From the NCBI GenBank assembly GCA_002633005.1, contig NMRA01000660.1:113442-177441 (forward strand): 64,000 bases of DNA, given 5' to 3'. Shown one piece after another: positions 48,966-60,865 of the stretch (the first letter of the stretch is position 1; each line of letters begins with the position of its first letter). Under the pieces are notes generated by a model. That model saw only the letters and a list, made by a program, of their open reading frames with translations. It was not told the DNA's origin and ran no database searches. The translations under genes were made by a program, and so were the position numbers. Source of the stretch: Phoronis australis (taxonomy: Eukaryota; Phoronida; Phoronidae).

Positions 48966-51171
48966 GTGAGTGTAATTATCTTCCACCCTCAAGCTTCAAA
49001 TTGTTGTCAACAGCCTTTATTCGTCCTGAAACAAGTATTTAACGTAGTATTGGTTTCTCTCACTTTCATCCCTATAGTTTGAAAAAATGCAAAGCTGAAA
49101 ATGTAAGGTAATCTTAGCTAGAAATGAATGTTACAACTTTGAACAAGCATTTCTCTTAAAAGTCAAATGTATTTAGGTTTAAACGCTAGAAGTTATCGGC
49201 TTTGTTTTCCGATCGTCGTATGGATGACATCAGTTTTAATTTTCAAATTAAATGTCAGGTGATTAATGGTAGTTCATCCGTCCAGGGAGCCCCGTTGACT
49301 GACACAAAACGTTTGCAGGTTGAGCAAAATAAGATAGCTGAGCTCTCACATACGGAAAGCAATTTACAAAATGCTCCCTTCACTATTAGATGGTGAAATG
49401 TGCGGTACAGCTGCAGACTGAAGAAAGGGTGGCAACCACTGATGAAATCGTTTCTTGCATTTTGTACAGTCAGGCGTGTTATTACCCGTCGTTGCACTTA
49501 TCTAGTATACATATTCGACAATCACCGCAGCAAATAGCATTGCATAAGTAAAACACGTGAAGCTTATAATATTTGTGTCGCATGCTAAACATTTAAGCAT
49601 CATTTTATACGCCGAACCTATATTAACCCTGCACACCATGCTAATATTGTTTAATTTGATATGGTATTCTAAGTATGTCTTCTTAAATTTGTATATTTTT
49701 AATTAAGAAAAAAACAACGCAGCTTCACTCACCAGAGACTACGGTGCGGGAGGCCGACTCGAGTTCGTACGCCTCAACCACCCAAAGTATGCCAATATGC
49801 GAGGTTTAACTCATTACCTGTTTAACATATGGACTGAGTGGCATTTTCACCTCCATCTCCATACCTGTCATAATATTACTCGCCAATTTAACTCTCTTAG
49901 TCTTCGTAACTCACAAAATCACTACTTTCCTCCATTGCATATATACTGTCAACTGATCGAAGTCTTCCACTCATGACATCACGTCGCGGGAAACCAGAAA
50001 ATCATCAAATTTTCGTTAATGTAAAGGAATTCTCTACTATGTCTAAAAATATATGCTTGTTTAGTAATTTTTTGTGTTATAAAGTTATAATACATGGTCT
50101 AAAACCTCTAAAACTGCAAACATCCATTTTGGAAGACTTTTTAAAATATCCCAGCCAGTAATTGTTTCATATAACCTTGCCAGAATCGTAGTATATAAAA
50201 TGGTCACTTACTTACAGACGTGGTTGAAATTAATTAGCAGACCTTACGACCTGGTCCGCCAGGTCTTTGTTGATGAATGAGGGATTTCCCGCCTTTGCTT
50301 GTTAAGAATGCTGGAGTACATGGGGGGTAAGTGGAGTCCCCTGTCCCGGTTCAAGAGGGGGCGCTGAGTAAGCGACAATTTTATATACTAAAATGTCTCT
50401 AGAGACCAATGACGAACTATTCTCCAGACTTGCAAAAATCGTTTTGGTTAGCGTATATGTACTTCACGGGTAGGTGAAACAGTTTGCTATTGAACCTTAG
50501 TATCACAACATATGTGTTCAACGGTATCCAAAAATGCTAGTGTCCCTTGTAGAAATATCTGTGATTAACTGACTACTCCAAAAGGTCCATCAATACATTT
50601 ATATTACGTTGGCATGACCAAGCAGTGTCGGATTCAAAAGGTATCTCACGGGGAGAAAATCTAGTAGCTAAAACTGCGTTCTCTCTTTGTAAATACGCGA
50701 ATATATCCTGCAGAATCTCGGGAGGTATGGCTTTTCTAGCGAGGTAATATCGTTACTCATGTCCAGTGAGGCTTTATTCCCGCGATACAGCTTCCTGTCA
50801 ATGACTTTACGTCTTTCGACGGCCCTCATGTAGTTTGTTAAAGGTAGTGGCATTTGCCCATGTATGTCCTAAATGTGAGCACAATAGTGCAGTGAAAACA
50901 ACTTTAAAAAAACATTCTTACGCTCAAAATAAGCTTTATAAACTTCTTGATGAACGGCATTGATTATATCTGACGCGTTATTGTTTTCCCAGCGATCAGA
51001 CAGTGCATGATGCTGTCATGAAACTCTATTTCCCCCAAAGAGAAAATGGATGTCCAATCTCAGAGCAAATCACGTAGATTAACGTACATGAACGTGATGG
51101 CTTGATCCGTCAACGTTATCGCACTTGGACTAGTACTTTCACTTATTTATATCGAGTGTCTTCGGTTTTAG

Positions 51172-51235
51172 GTATATGTGCCCAAAGGACGAGTGCTCCA
51201 CAAGCACAGTGTTTGGGACTGGGACGTATTCTTAT
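51172..51235 (+). CDS. Gene R: exon for N-terminal half of LCCL domain
   Basis: A 64-nt exon, acceptor GGTTTTAG, donor GTAAGTG, phase 2 in and phase 0 out. It reads YMCPKDEC, then STSTVFGTGTYSY. CP..C and VFGTGxY are LCCL landmarks. It joins in frame to DSSICRAA at 57,175 across a 5.9-kb intron that contains a LINE remnant. The paralogue is 8,793-8,862. Confidence 0.85.
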
Positions 51236-52605
51236 GTAAGTGAAGACTTTTGTAAAGCTACTGTTTGCCCAGTCTATCTTAAGTTGTAGAATTCGAAATG
51301 ATAGGAGTAGTAGAAGATGTTGCAATTAAACATGTACATGTAGTGGTGGTGCTGCTGTCAGCAATAGAAATATTAGAATTAGTACTTCACAATCACAAAA
51401 CAAAATGTCTCGATCACTTGTGTCGTTTATAAACCTTAGCATGCTGATTCGATTGGGACTGAGTGAACACTACGCGCTGCTTGGCTTTTATGAATTTATA
51501 ATGTCTGACAAGATGGCTGCCGCGTACGATGAGATTCCATATTGCATGCTGAATTTTCATCTAAATACAGTCGAAAGTGGTGTTGGTATGGATTTGTATG
51601 TTCCGAATGCCAATGATACAGTCTTGCCATTGTTTTGGACATTACAATTAGGTTGTAAGAGAAATCTGAGAAAAAACATATATCGCGACAAGTGACCTCA
51701 GCCTGGAACACCGTGGCAAGATTGCCTAGAGACACACAACTTCTGTATCTGAAATAGGAAACCTTGGAAAAGAGAAGCCAGCACCTCCCTCGTCGTTTTC
51801 CAGTTTAGAGCTATCCACCTGATTCTTGTGTTCTTTGGTAGGCCATTCATAACACATTTCCGCGAAAGCATTGTTTGTATGATATGAAGCTGTTATGTGG
51901 ACATCACAAGACAAGTTTCACTGTTGCCCAGCTTTGGCCATTGACTTGTTGCACACACAATTCCTCTGCCTTTTGTTGCACAGAATCAGGAATGTTAGTT
52001 TTCACCCACTGACCATTATATCTGAGACGAAGAGCTGTACATGCAGCTTCACCCTAATGGCATATGTACAGTGATGGTAGACCGATTAGGTGTCCTAAGG
52101 CTGCGGAAGCCATCCTTGGAAAAGCAGAGGTAATTCACAATCAAGCTTAACGTTGCAGCTGATCGAGTTTGTGGATAATTGCACTCTGTTTTAACGCCGT
52201 TAACCATACTGACTCAGCATATGACATTATACGTCGGATAACAGCAGTATACATGTAAATCCAAAACATACTCTTGGGAGAAATTTCCAAGTTTTATCCA
52301 TTGCATGACTGCATCTCACCAGCTCAGTTTTGGCTTCGAGTTTTTTGTGCAAGATGATTCTCTAAATAAAATAATAGTCGGATAAGTCGCGTTGTCTACA
52401 AAATCAAGATTGAGCGATAAATGTTGCATTGACCATTTAAAGGAGAATGCCACCCGATTTAATTAGTCTTTTTTGCCGTCTTAATCGGTCTATATCCACT
52501 TCGCCTAGAATACGGTCGACCTTACCTTGCCAAGAGGTGTCGCGTTAACCTGTGAGGAAGGTGAGAAACGACGCTAGCGACTTCAGTGGTTCATATGCAG
52601 AGTGA

Positions 52606-52842
52606 ATGCCGCTACGTTGCGGTGCATCGTTCCCGCTTGTCCGAACTAAGCAGCTGCGAGGAAAGCGGGTACATCATTTTTTTTTACTTCCTCGAGAGTC
52701 CGAAATGCTTAGGAAGTGGCTCATGGTAGTCAATAATCATATGTACCCTGTAAATAGCAAGTATGAGGCTGTGAAACATCTCCGTGTCTGTGGCCTGCAG
52801 ACGTCGTCGACAGTGCCTGACGAATGCTGGCTTACCAAATAA
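52606..52842 (+). pseudogene. Possible degenerate THAP-type zinc-finger exon
   Basis: The 78-codon frame reads MPLRCGAS, HHFFLLPRESEMLRKWL and HLRVCGL. Met-Pro near the start, a cysteine at position 5, an RKWL and a VCG near the place of the VCSxHF motif resemble THAP domains, but the second N-terminal cysteine and the C-terminal His are missing. The transposon-like word TTTAAAGGAGAATGCCACCC lies 170 bp upstream at 52,437. A P-element-type remnant is one possibility. Confidence 0.25.
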
Positions 52843-53289
52843 CTCCATACGTTCCGTTGTCTGAGCTTGTTCACTGCGCCTCTCTAGTATTTCTTCATCA
52901 CTGTATTACTGTTCGAATTGATGGCCTGTGGAACTTAACGATCCACCTGCGAAGTCGGGATTGATGAGCTCTAGCTCGTCCTTAGTCGGAATTGCGAGTT
53001 GCCATATTGGCGTTTATTACTGACCGTTCTGTTTCAAAATGATATATTCTCACCCTAACCAATACTTATATAAAACTCTGTCTCATTAGATGCAATTTGT
53101 AATGCATTTGGAATGTTCGTGAGTGCAAATGATTTGAGAAGCCAGCATTGAATAAATCACTGCGTTACCGGCTTTAGGTGCTGGCAATAAAACTAAGTGA
53201 CGGGACACCGAGGACGTGTGAGCTCATGCTAATTTAGTGTTTGGTGGCAGAAAATGTTGTGAAACAACTCGATTTCGATCCCGCGGTCA

Positions 53290-54125
53290 GGTGTTAGGGG
53301 AATCTTTATTTACATTTACATTTACATTACTCAAATAATGATTGTCAAAGTACAATTTCTGCCCTGACGGTGCTGTGGCCAAAGCGGAACCTAAATTCGC
53401 GGCCCCCGACGAGTAAGTAGATTTCCAGTGTCGTGGCTAATTCACCAACATAATCAGGTGCACATTACTTTGGCTTACTAGTATAGTATTTTCTTGACTG
53501 GAAGTTAAGTTTCCACTGAACTTTGGCTGGTTTTTGTTCGTGATGTCTGTTCAGTTTCCGAACCACTGGCCAGGATAACGAGTCAATCCGGCCGGACGCG
53601 ACGGGCCAGATCGGGCTCCGAGCCACTGGCCAGGATAACAAGCGTTTTGTGTTTAGAACTCAAAAATCACAGATCTAGGTTCTCCTGTCTGTATCTCACG
53701 GAAAATACTTCGAAATTATCTCCGAACAGACCCCAAACTCCTGCTACGGACCTTATTGGCCTGCCGAACTTTGTAGGCTACGGTGTGTCCAAATGCCAAT
53801 AAATCCGTAAGAGCGAAATAAAACAACACGTTTTTATAAGAAATCGGTGTATTTTTGAGGATTTTATATCGAAGTTTGATGATTTATTGGTGTTAAACGA
53901 TGACTTCAAGCGATGAGATGACACCACTAACCCGTGTTGTGAACTGCTGAACAGACGGCGTGTGAAACCGATGACGTCATTGGATAATTTCAACACCTCC
54001 ATCTGCCGTCAGGTGTCACGTAACGCAGCCGTACGTGTCGTTATGGCGTTATGGAGTAGGACTACTCGATCTAAATTGGTACAAATTTGGTTGTTTTTTG
54101 GTTGGCATGCATGCTCCTTTAAGCT
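53290..54125. repeat. Conserved intronic block, right copy (partner 6,190-6,990)
   Basis: Reverse-complement match to the left arm, including GAACAGACCCCAAACTCCTG, facing CAGGAGTTTGGGGTCTGTTC near 6,502, which is an exact match. It lies in the gene R intron between the two LCCL exons. Confidence 0.75.
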
Positions 54126-54469
54126 TCGATGTGAACATAACACCTTTGTTTTGCTACCACTAATTTCTAAGCCAACTGACTTACCCATGTGACTGGTGCA
54201 TTCAGTGAACTTTGAGCAATAAAACGACATGTGACGTGATCGTTGGTGGACACACTAAGAACAATATCAACTTCATATCAACTTTAACGTCAAGCTTGTA
54301 CCAATTCCAGCCGATAATTGTAGAAGTAGATCATCCAGAACCTGTTGAAGAGGGTGGTTGAGGCAGCGCCGCCTGAGGTGTTCCCCTGGTGATCCGATCT
54401 GCCACACCTATACCCTACCATCTAGACAAGTAGTCACAGATTGACTTTCGAACATGATAATGATCCGCC

Positions 54470-55420
54470 TAGAAAAGCACCTGCTCACTTTAAAGTGGTT
54501 TAGTGCTACTCCGATTGCCTCTTGCTTAATATTGCTGAAAGCACCAACAAGGCCACAGAAGAAGCAGAGGGGAAATTGCTCATTAAAAACCGCCCTTTCC
54601 AGTCTAGTATGCAGATGATGTCTCTGTATATACATTACCGAGTTGGGTAATAAACTAATTACAAACTTTTCAGATAGCCAAACAGCAATTAAAGCCCTAA
54701 ACAAACCAAGACCAGATATATATGTAGTAGTGTTAATGCTTGTATTATTGAGCTTAACGAGCTTGCAATTGAAATAACCATCAATACACACTGGGTCAGG
54801 TCCCATGTGCGAATTGATGGCAATGAAAATGCATACAAACTTGCAAAGACAGCGTGTACCAGAACCTGCTATTCGAATATACCCTACGGATACTACAGGA
54901 TGAGTATATGCAACTGGGTGCATACACAGTCAGCAGGGCAGTGGGCATCGCTTAACTCCTACAATGAAACCAAGCACTTTCCCTGCACGATCAAACCAGA
55001 AGTTTCTATAGATCTTCTGAGTCTTGATAAATTGGGCATAAGACCGTCATTCAAATTTTGACGGGCCACTGTAAACTAACCCGACACAGAAATATTTGTG
55101 GGCATGTAGGGAGCCCATTGTGCCTCGAGTGTGGTTCTGATATTAAAACCCTTAAATATCGGGTAGAGTCTTGTCCAGCTTTTTACACCCTAAGGAGAAC
55201 CCTGCTGGATGGCACTTTTACATGCACATGCCCGTTTTCTTAAAGCATACAGGCAGACTTGAAAACTTCCTTCACGAAGAACCGGTTGGTCTATAACAAG
55301 GTTCTAGTATTTTACACCAGGTGTTTAGTGCAATGGGCCCAACTGTGAGGCCGATGCATCTTAAATGATATCAGGCCACCTGCACTCTTTTTATATAGCG
55401 AGGAAACGCATGTGTGGCAT
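54470..55420 (+). mobile_element. Decayed LINE: RNase H and 3' end of pol
   Basis: The segment at 54,665 reads NFSDSQTAIKALNKP, the RNase H core. At 54,786 follows HWVRSHVRIDGNENAYKLAK, the conserved second half of that domain. Then come QWASLNSYNETKHF and, after a stop and frame change, LTGHCKLTRHRNICGH and SPLCLECGSD with a later CPAF, the C-terminal zinc-knuckle region typical of Jockey/I-type non-LTR pol proteins. At least three frame breaks are present. The element sits in the long intron of gene R and is absent from the left arm. Confidence 0.85.
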
Positions 55421-55829
55421 GTATTTTGGTTTTAAGGAACGTATAATGAATTTGTATTAACTGATGGATGCGTGCATGTATTTATTTCAGCGTGTAGTAC
55501 ATGTGTGCACGTATGTATGTACATGTGCCTTTCACATTAGGGTACTGCGATTGCTATAGCCCCCTCTTTTTTCAGTGCTGCGCCGCCGAAAACGTATTCA
55601 TGCTTGTATATGTTTATGTAAATGTATTTATGTATGTATGTTGGATTGTATGTAGAATTTTATGCACATATGTATGTGTGTGTAATGGGAATCTAAAGTA
55701 TATCTTGTTAACTTCAAGTACTATACGCTTAATGCAACAGCAAATAATCTTTGTGAAGAGAAAGGACAACAAATCTTAATGATGTTGAGAACACCCAAAG
55801 ACTGATTATTGTTTTTAAAACTCCCTCGT

Positions 55830-55940
55830 TCCCAAGACCCCACGACTCGAACACCACACGACCCGCACACCCCTCGACCCGCAAGACCACCTCGACCGAC
55901 AACCCCTACGACCCACAACCCTTTCGACCCACGACCTGTG
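55830..55940. repeat. Minisatellite CCCACGACC-type, forward block
   Basis: Roughly 11-bp units such as GACCCGCACACC and GACCCACGACC. Its reverse complement reappears at 56,571-56,660. Confidence 0.75.
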
Positions 55941-56570
55941 GCAATAGGTGTCTCTTTGCGCTTTAATTCTAACACATATAACAATCATATTACGTCAATG
56001 AATGACTCTCCCACAAGAATTACCTAGACTAGTATCTGCTCTGGCTCAAGCCAGGTGGTTAAAAACAGAAAGTGGTGTAAGAACATGATGAATTGTGAGC
56101 GTGCGATCGTTACCACGGGAATTGTTCCAAGAGCGGATACCAATGGCCACGTACTATTAAACTTAGGGAGATAGTACCTTAACGTGAATAGACAAAAATT
56201 AACATTTGTATTGATTGCTTTCTGTTGTATAATCGTTTACACTGTACTCCTTGCAACGTTGGAATACTTTGTAGTTGTTTATCTGTATTTACTAAAGAAA
56301 TTCCATATTCATCAGTTCCTCCCCAAAAAGCTTGAATCTGCCATACACTGAAGAACAGACGAGACGATTACACGTTGCCGGGAACAACATTTGTAGCGAT
56401 GGTAGGTCGCGATGTATTTTTTTCTGTTTTTGGCCTTCAAACTTTCAGAATCGACTCGTTTAATTGCAAAAACATGGAAATCAACCGAGTTTACGGCCTC
56501 CCTGGTTGGTCCTGGAAGTCAGCTCTTGTTCTACAAGTACATGACACTGTATGATCAGATCAAGTCGAAC

Positions 56571-56660
56571 TTGTGCAGACTGGGTCGACGGTTGTGTAGG
56601 CCGTGGGTCCATTGAGTCGTGGGTCTAGGAGGTCGGGGTGGGGGGTCGATGGGGTCTTAG
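56571..56660. repeat. Minisatellite GGTCGTGGGTC-type, inverted block
   Basis: GGGTCGACGG, GAGTCGTGGGTC and GGGGTCGATGGGG units are the opposite-strand version of 55,830-55,940. The two blocks face each other about 630 bp apart. Confidence 0.7.
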
Positions 56661-57174
56661 AACAATCCACAGACAGATGATGAAGTTGCATGAAAGATAA
56701 TATTTGCAAAAGTTTACGTCTTGCTCCGGGAGAATCATCCTGTTCAAATACTTGATGGTTTACCAAAAATCTACTTACAAATAAAATGTCAAGATTGTTG
56801 GAAATTTTCGGCATTGATTAATATTCAGCAACATTAAATGTTTCAATCACATACTCCGCATTGGAAATAATGAAATCGTAGAATTCCTAACTAGATTAAG
56901 TTCTGTATTGCGTGAGTAAAACGAATATTAATTTAATTGAGTGACCACTTTATGGTGATTCAAAGCAACTTAGAAAAAAAAAACAAGAATGGACGACACA
57001 AAAACATTTCTTTGGTATTGTGTACACGCATGTATGTCAGAGGATATTTGTACTGTAATTTGAACATAAACTGTACTACTGTTTAGTGGTAGGTGGTAAT
57101 TCTCGTGAAGTTCAGCTCCCAGTCAGTGACACCGAAATCTTATCTTCAGTACGAATGTCATGCTTGAAATTCAG

Positions 57175-57320
57175 GATTCAAGTATTTGTCGGGCTGCTTG
57201 GCACGATAGTAGAATCTTACCTTGGAGCGATAACGAAGAGGATAGAACGGTCAACTGGACACAGCCTGCTGATTTAGACGAGTATTACAGAACAAGGCGT
57301 TATGGGTTTACGACAACTGG
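57175..57320 (+). CDS. Gene R: exon for C-terminal half of LCCL domain
   Basis: The exon is 146 nt, acceptor AATTCAG, donor GTAAG, phase 0 in and phase 2 out, identical in layout to 5,059-5,204. It reads DSSICRAAWHDSRILPWSDN and, later, YYRTRRYGFTT. The middle differs most from gene L (acidic here, more basic there). The phase-2 exit fits the next exon at 58,973. Confidence 0.85.
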
Positions 57321-58972
57321 GTAAGATCGACAATATAACATAGCTTTAAAGTTGTACTAAGTTCGTTTTGACGTTTTCATCCCGATTTCTTCTCAAGACA
57401 CCTGTTATTGCATAGTTAGTTTACATTTGGGAGATAAAACGTTTGCTCCGCTAATTATCCTACCGGTTTTATTAGAGGGTTTGTGTTTCTGGGCATAAAT
57501 ATTCCATGTAGTCCCTGATAAACTTCGAATGCGTGGGCAACAATTACCCATTTGACACAATTTGAAAACTGTTGTCAAGTGGCCTCCTATTAACTAATGA
57601 TATTTGATAATGGTGTGTGGGGCTGGCTCCGTTTTATTTTGAAATTTCAAGTAGTATAGGGACTGAACTCGGTTGCTTTTCACATTCGGGCCTATGTTAA
57701 ACAGCTCTAGTGATGTTTTGATCTCTGTGCAAGTATATCAATGCAAATTCGTCACAAAATTGTAGTCAGAAACCTAAGCCTAGATGGCATCTAAAAACTA
57801 CAAATTTTCTTAAGAACTTGGTACGCATCTTACAAAGAATGGCGATTTTTGTTAATGTAGTATCTTATTGTCTTTGTATCATTTTGTGTTGCCGATATTT
57901 TAACACAAGTTCTTTGTCAATCATCTTCCACGTTTATATTCATTGTCACGAACATGGCTTAGTTTGTGTGTTATTTCAACCCACTAGTTGACTGTTTTAA
58001 ATGTTTCCACGTCACTGCGATTTCGTTCCTTCTTGTTTCATTATATTGCGTTCTTACGCCTCTGTGTAATATAGTGATGTAATTGTCATTGAAGGCATCG
58101 CGGAACGTGTGGCGCTAGGAATTTCACAAGTCCAAGGATAAAAGGTAAGTTCAACTAGATGATATACTGGGTAAAAGCAACGACAATCGTCATTCTAATT
58201 GCCGACAAAACCTACAAGTTCTGCAGGGTACAGTAGTTAGAGTCATCGAAATAGTGAACGAATTTAAAGGTTTCATTGACTTTTAAGAGGCAGTCCATAT
58301 AAAAACCAGTACATTTTCAAATAATCGGGCTTGACTACATTATAAAAACTTCATTTTTGTACATGCATTGGTATCCTAACAGACTTCTAAATGCCACATT
58401 TTGTGCAGTCAATGACCTCTATTTTCTCTGCTGCAGCATGAGATCACAATGGATCATATTAACCGTCTCCAAAATTGCATGTTTTCAGCAACGAAAAAGG
58501 TAACTTCCAAAATAGATTGAAAAATGTACTTGGTTTGCTGGAATAACCAATTTAATACGTGCATAATTATTTGGCATCTATTCAAATTTGACAGCTTTCT
58601 GCTAGACAGGAGAGTCCAAAGTGGTCCACAGACCACTTTTCCCAGGAAAATTTGATGGTCGTTTTTGTGACCCTTTTATCGCCATAATGCACCTTTGAAC
58701 TTACAGCTAAAGAGTAAAGTTTGTTGAATAAGTAAAAAACATCTTTCTTCAACTTTACATTTTAGGGAAAGTAGTGTTGCAAAACTATCTATTAAGGAAA
58801 CAATGAGCAGACAGTTGACATTAGGTTTGAATATATACGAAAAACTTGTACATATAACCCTCTTGTTTTTTTTCCATTATCATTTCTTTGACATTGATCA
58901 GGTTAATTTAAACATTATGTAGAATTCTTAACGGGGAATAAATGACTTTGATAGAGTATGATCTTCTACTAG

Positions 58973-59126
58973 CCAGATTAGGTTAATTTGTGACAGAGCA
59001 GGAACAGTCGTGGAGGAGTCAAATGATATGCTATGTTCACCGAACAGAATTTGTCCCGGATTTTACCCACGCAGAACGTATCTGTATCCTGAACACCCAG
59101 GATCTTCCAGAGAGAACCTAAGCAAG
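58973..59126 (+). CDS. Gene R: candidate Cys-rich exon after LCCL
   Basis: Acceptor TTCTACTAG and donor GTATTG bound 154 nt, phase 2 in and phase 0 out. It reads IRLICDRAGTVVEESND, MLCSPNRICPGFYPRRTYL and then EHPGSSRENLSK, with four cysteines counting the first. The phase joins exactly to the LCCL exon. The donor is suboptimal. No counterpart was found in the left arm, where the 1.22-kb tandem repeats lie instead. Confidence 0.6.
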
Positions 59127-59477
59127 GTATTGACTTCAACATGTCACAGTAGACATTAGATAAGTTTGGACAGCTTGTTCCAGTGGGTTCAGGTGGGAGG
59201 ATCGTTTTCTGACATAACCTTCTTGATATCTGTTATAGTATTATTTATAGAGATCCTAACTGAGGTACCTGCATAATCCGAAACAGCTGATTCTGAAGCT
59301 ATACCTTCACCAACAGTTCAAACTGTCTCTACACCACATCGAAATTGATACCACTACGTGAACCTTCGACTTCAAGATCCACGAGATCAAGTGTTGCAGT
59401 TAAAGTTAAATGACCGAACTTTGACTTCGAGTGCTCGCCATACATTATATCTTTTATAGTAGTTAATCGCAGTTTGT

Positions 59478-60865
59478 TGTTGAGGTGAAAAAAAACAGTT
59501 GTCAGTGCAGTGGCGTAGCGAGCATCACCTTGTCCTCCGTCGGCACCTCATGTGCAATCCGCTCCCCTTTTGGTAGCTGGTGAACAGATGCGTAGTACCC
59601 CCTGCTTGACGACACCAGTTTGGCGCCCCCTTTCGACAGGCGCCCAGGGGCATTTGTCCCCTGATCCCCCTTGCTACGCCACAGAGTCAGTCACTCGGTA
59701 GATTTGCTGTTAAGTCCAGACGGTTGAACGTTGTTGACCTAATTTCTGTCATGAACTGTCATTCATTATTTTTTTCTGGACCTCGAATGTTTACTTTCTT
59801 ATACCGTTGATGATAGCACTGTTAGAGGTTTTCAACTATTGAGTGGCCGAGAGGGAGGGGGGGGGGGGTGGAAACTCCATATTTCTGTGTACCCATGGAA
59901 ACCAAACTTTGTACATGTAGCAACCCTAGGAGACATTACAATACATTATGAACTCAAAATTGCAACGACTTTTGACTGTGTGGAAAGCTTACATTGTTTG
60001 CACTGAACAGGGCCGCTTGGCTCCCTTGGGTGGCTCCCTCCTATACCAGTCGCTCTTACAACGAAGATAAAAAACAAGAGCAAGGCAGATTCGACTTCTA
60101 AATGTGTTCAGAGTAGACATGTTAACAAATAGCAACGCCATATATCCTTTAGACGAAGCACGCATGCCAGTCACANAAAAAAAAAACACTTGTCAGTGCA
60201 GTGGCGTAGCGAGTACCACCTTGTCCTCCGTCGGCACCTCATGTGCTATCCGCTCCCCTTTTGGTACCTGGTTAACAGATGCGTAGTACCCCCTGCTTGA
60301 CGACACCAGTTTGGCGCCCCCTTTCGACAGGCGCCCAGGGGCATTTGTCCCCTGATCCCCCTTGCTACGCCACGGAGTCAGTCACTCGGTAGGTTTGCTG
60401 TTAAGTCCAGACGGTTGAACGTTGTTGACCTAATTTCTGTCATGAACTGTCTTTCATTACTTTTTTCTGGACCTCGAATGTTTGCTTTCTTATACCGTTG
60501 ATGATAGCACTGTTAGAGGTTTTCAACTATTGAGTGGCAGAGAAGGAGGGGGGTGGAAACTCCATATTTCTGTGTACCCATGGAGACCAAACTTTGTACA
60601 TGTAGCAACCCTAGGAGACATTACAATACATTATGAACCCAAAATTGCAATGACTTTTGACTGTGCGGAAAGCTTACATTGTTTGCACTGAACAAGGGAG
60701 TTTGGCTCCCTTGGGTGGCTCCCTCCTATACCAGTCGCTCTTACAACGAAGATAAAAAACAAGAGCAAGGCAGATTCGACGTCTAAATGTGTTCAGAGTA
60801 GACATGTAAACAAACAGCAACGCCATATATCCTTTAGACGAAGCACGCATGCCAGTCACAATTTA
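59478..60865. repeat. Two-copy tandem duplication, unit about 0.69 kb, N at junction
   Basis: Unit 1 is about 59,487-60,175 and unit 2 about 60,177-60,863, nearly identical. The single N at 60,176 sits exactly where unit 1 ends (GCCAGTCACA) and the A-run before unit 2 begins. Within each unit GTGGCGTAGCGAG and, about 165 bp on, CTTGCTACGCCAC are inverted, bounding a small MITE-like element (59,511-59,683 and 60,201-60,373). Confidence 0.9.

Larger units (their letters stand above)
38290..57450. repeat. Right arm of large inverted duplication
   Basis: Reverse-complement partner of about 5.0-19.3 kb. It is longer than the left arm because of right-arm insertions: the TTAA-flanked transposon (41,438-43,391), about 1.8 kb at 46.7-48.4 kb, and the decayed LINE plus minisatellites at 54.4-56.7 kb. 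It holds gene R, on the plus strand. Confidence 0.85.

Noticed and set aside
54408-54923. 171-codon minus-strand open frame
   Set aside because: It is the antisense shadow of the RNase H region of the plus-strand LINE remnant.
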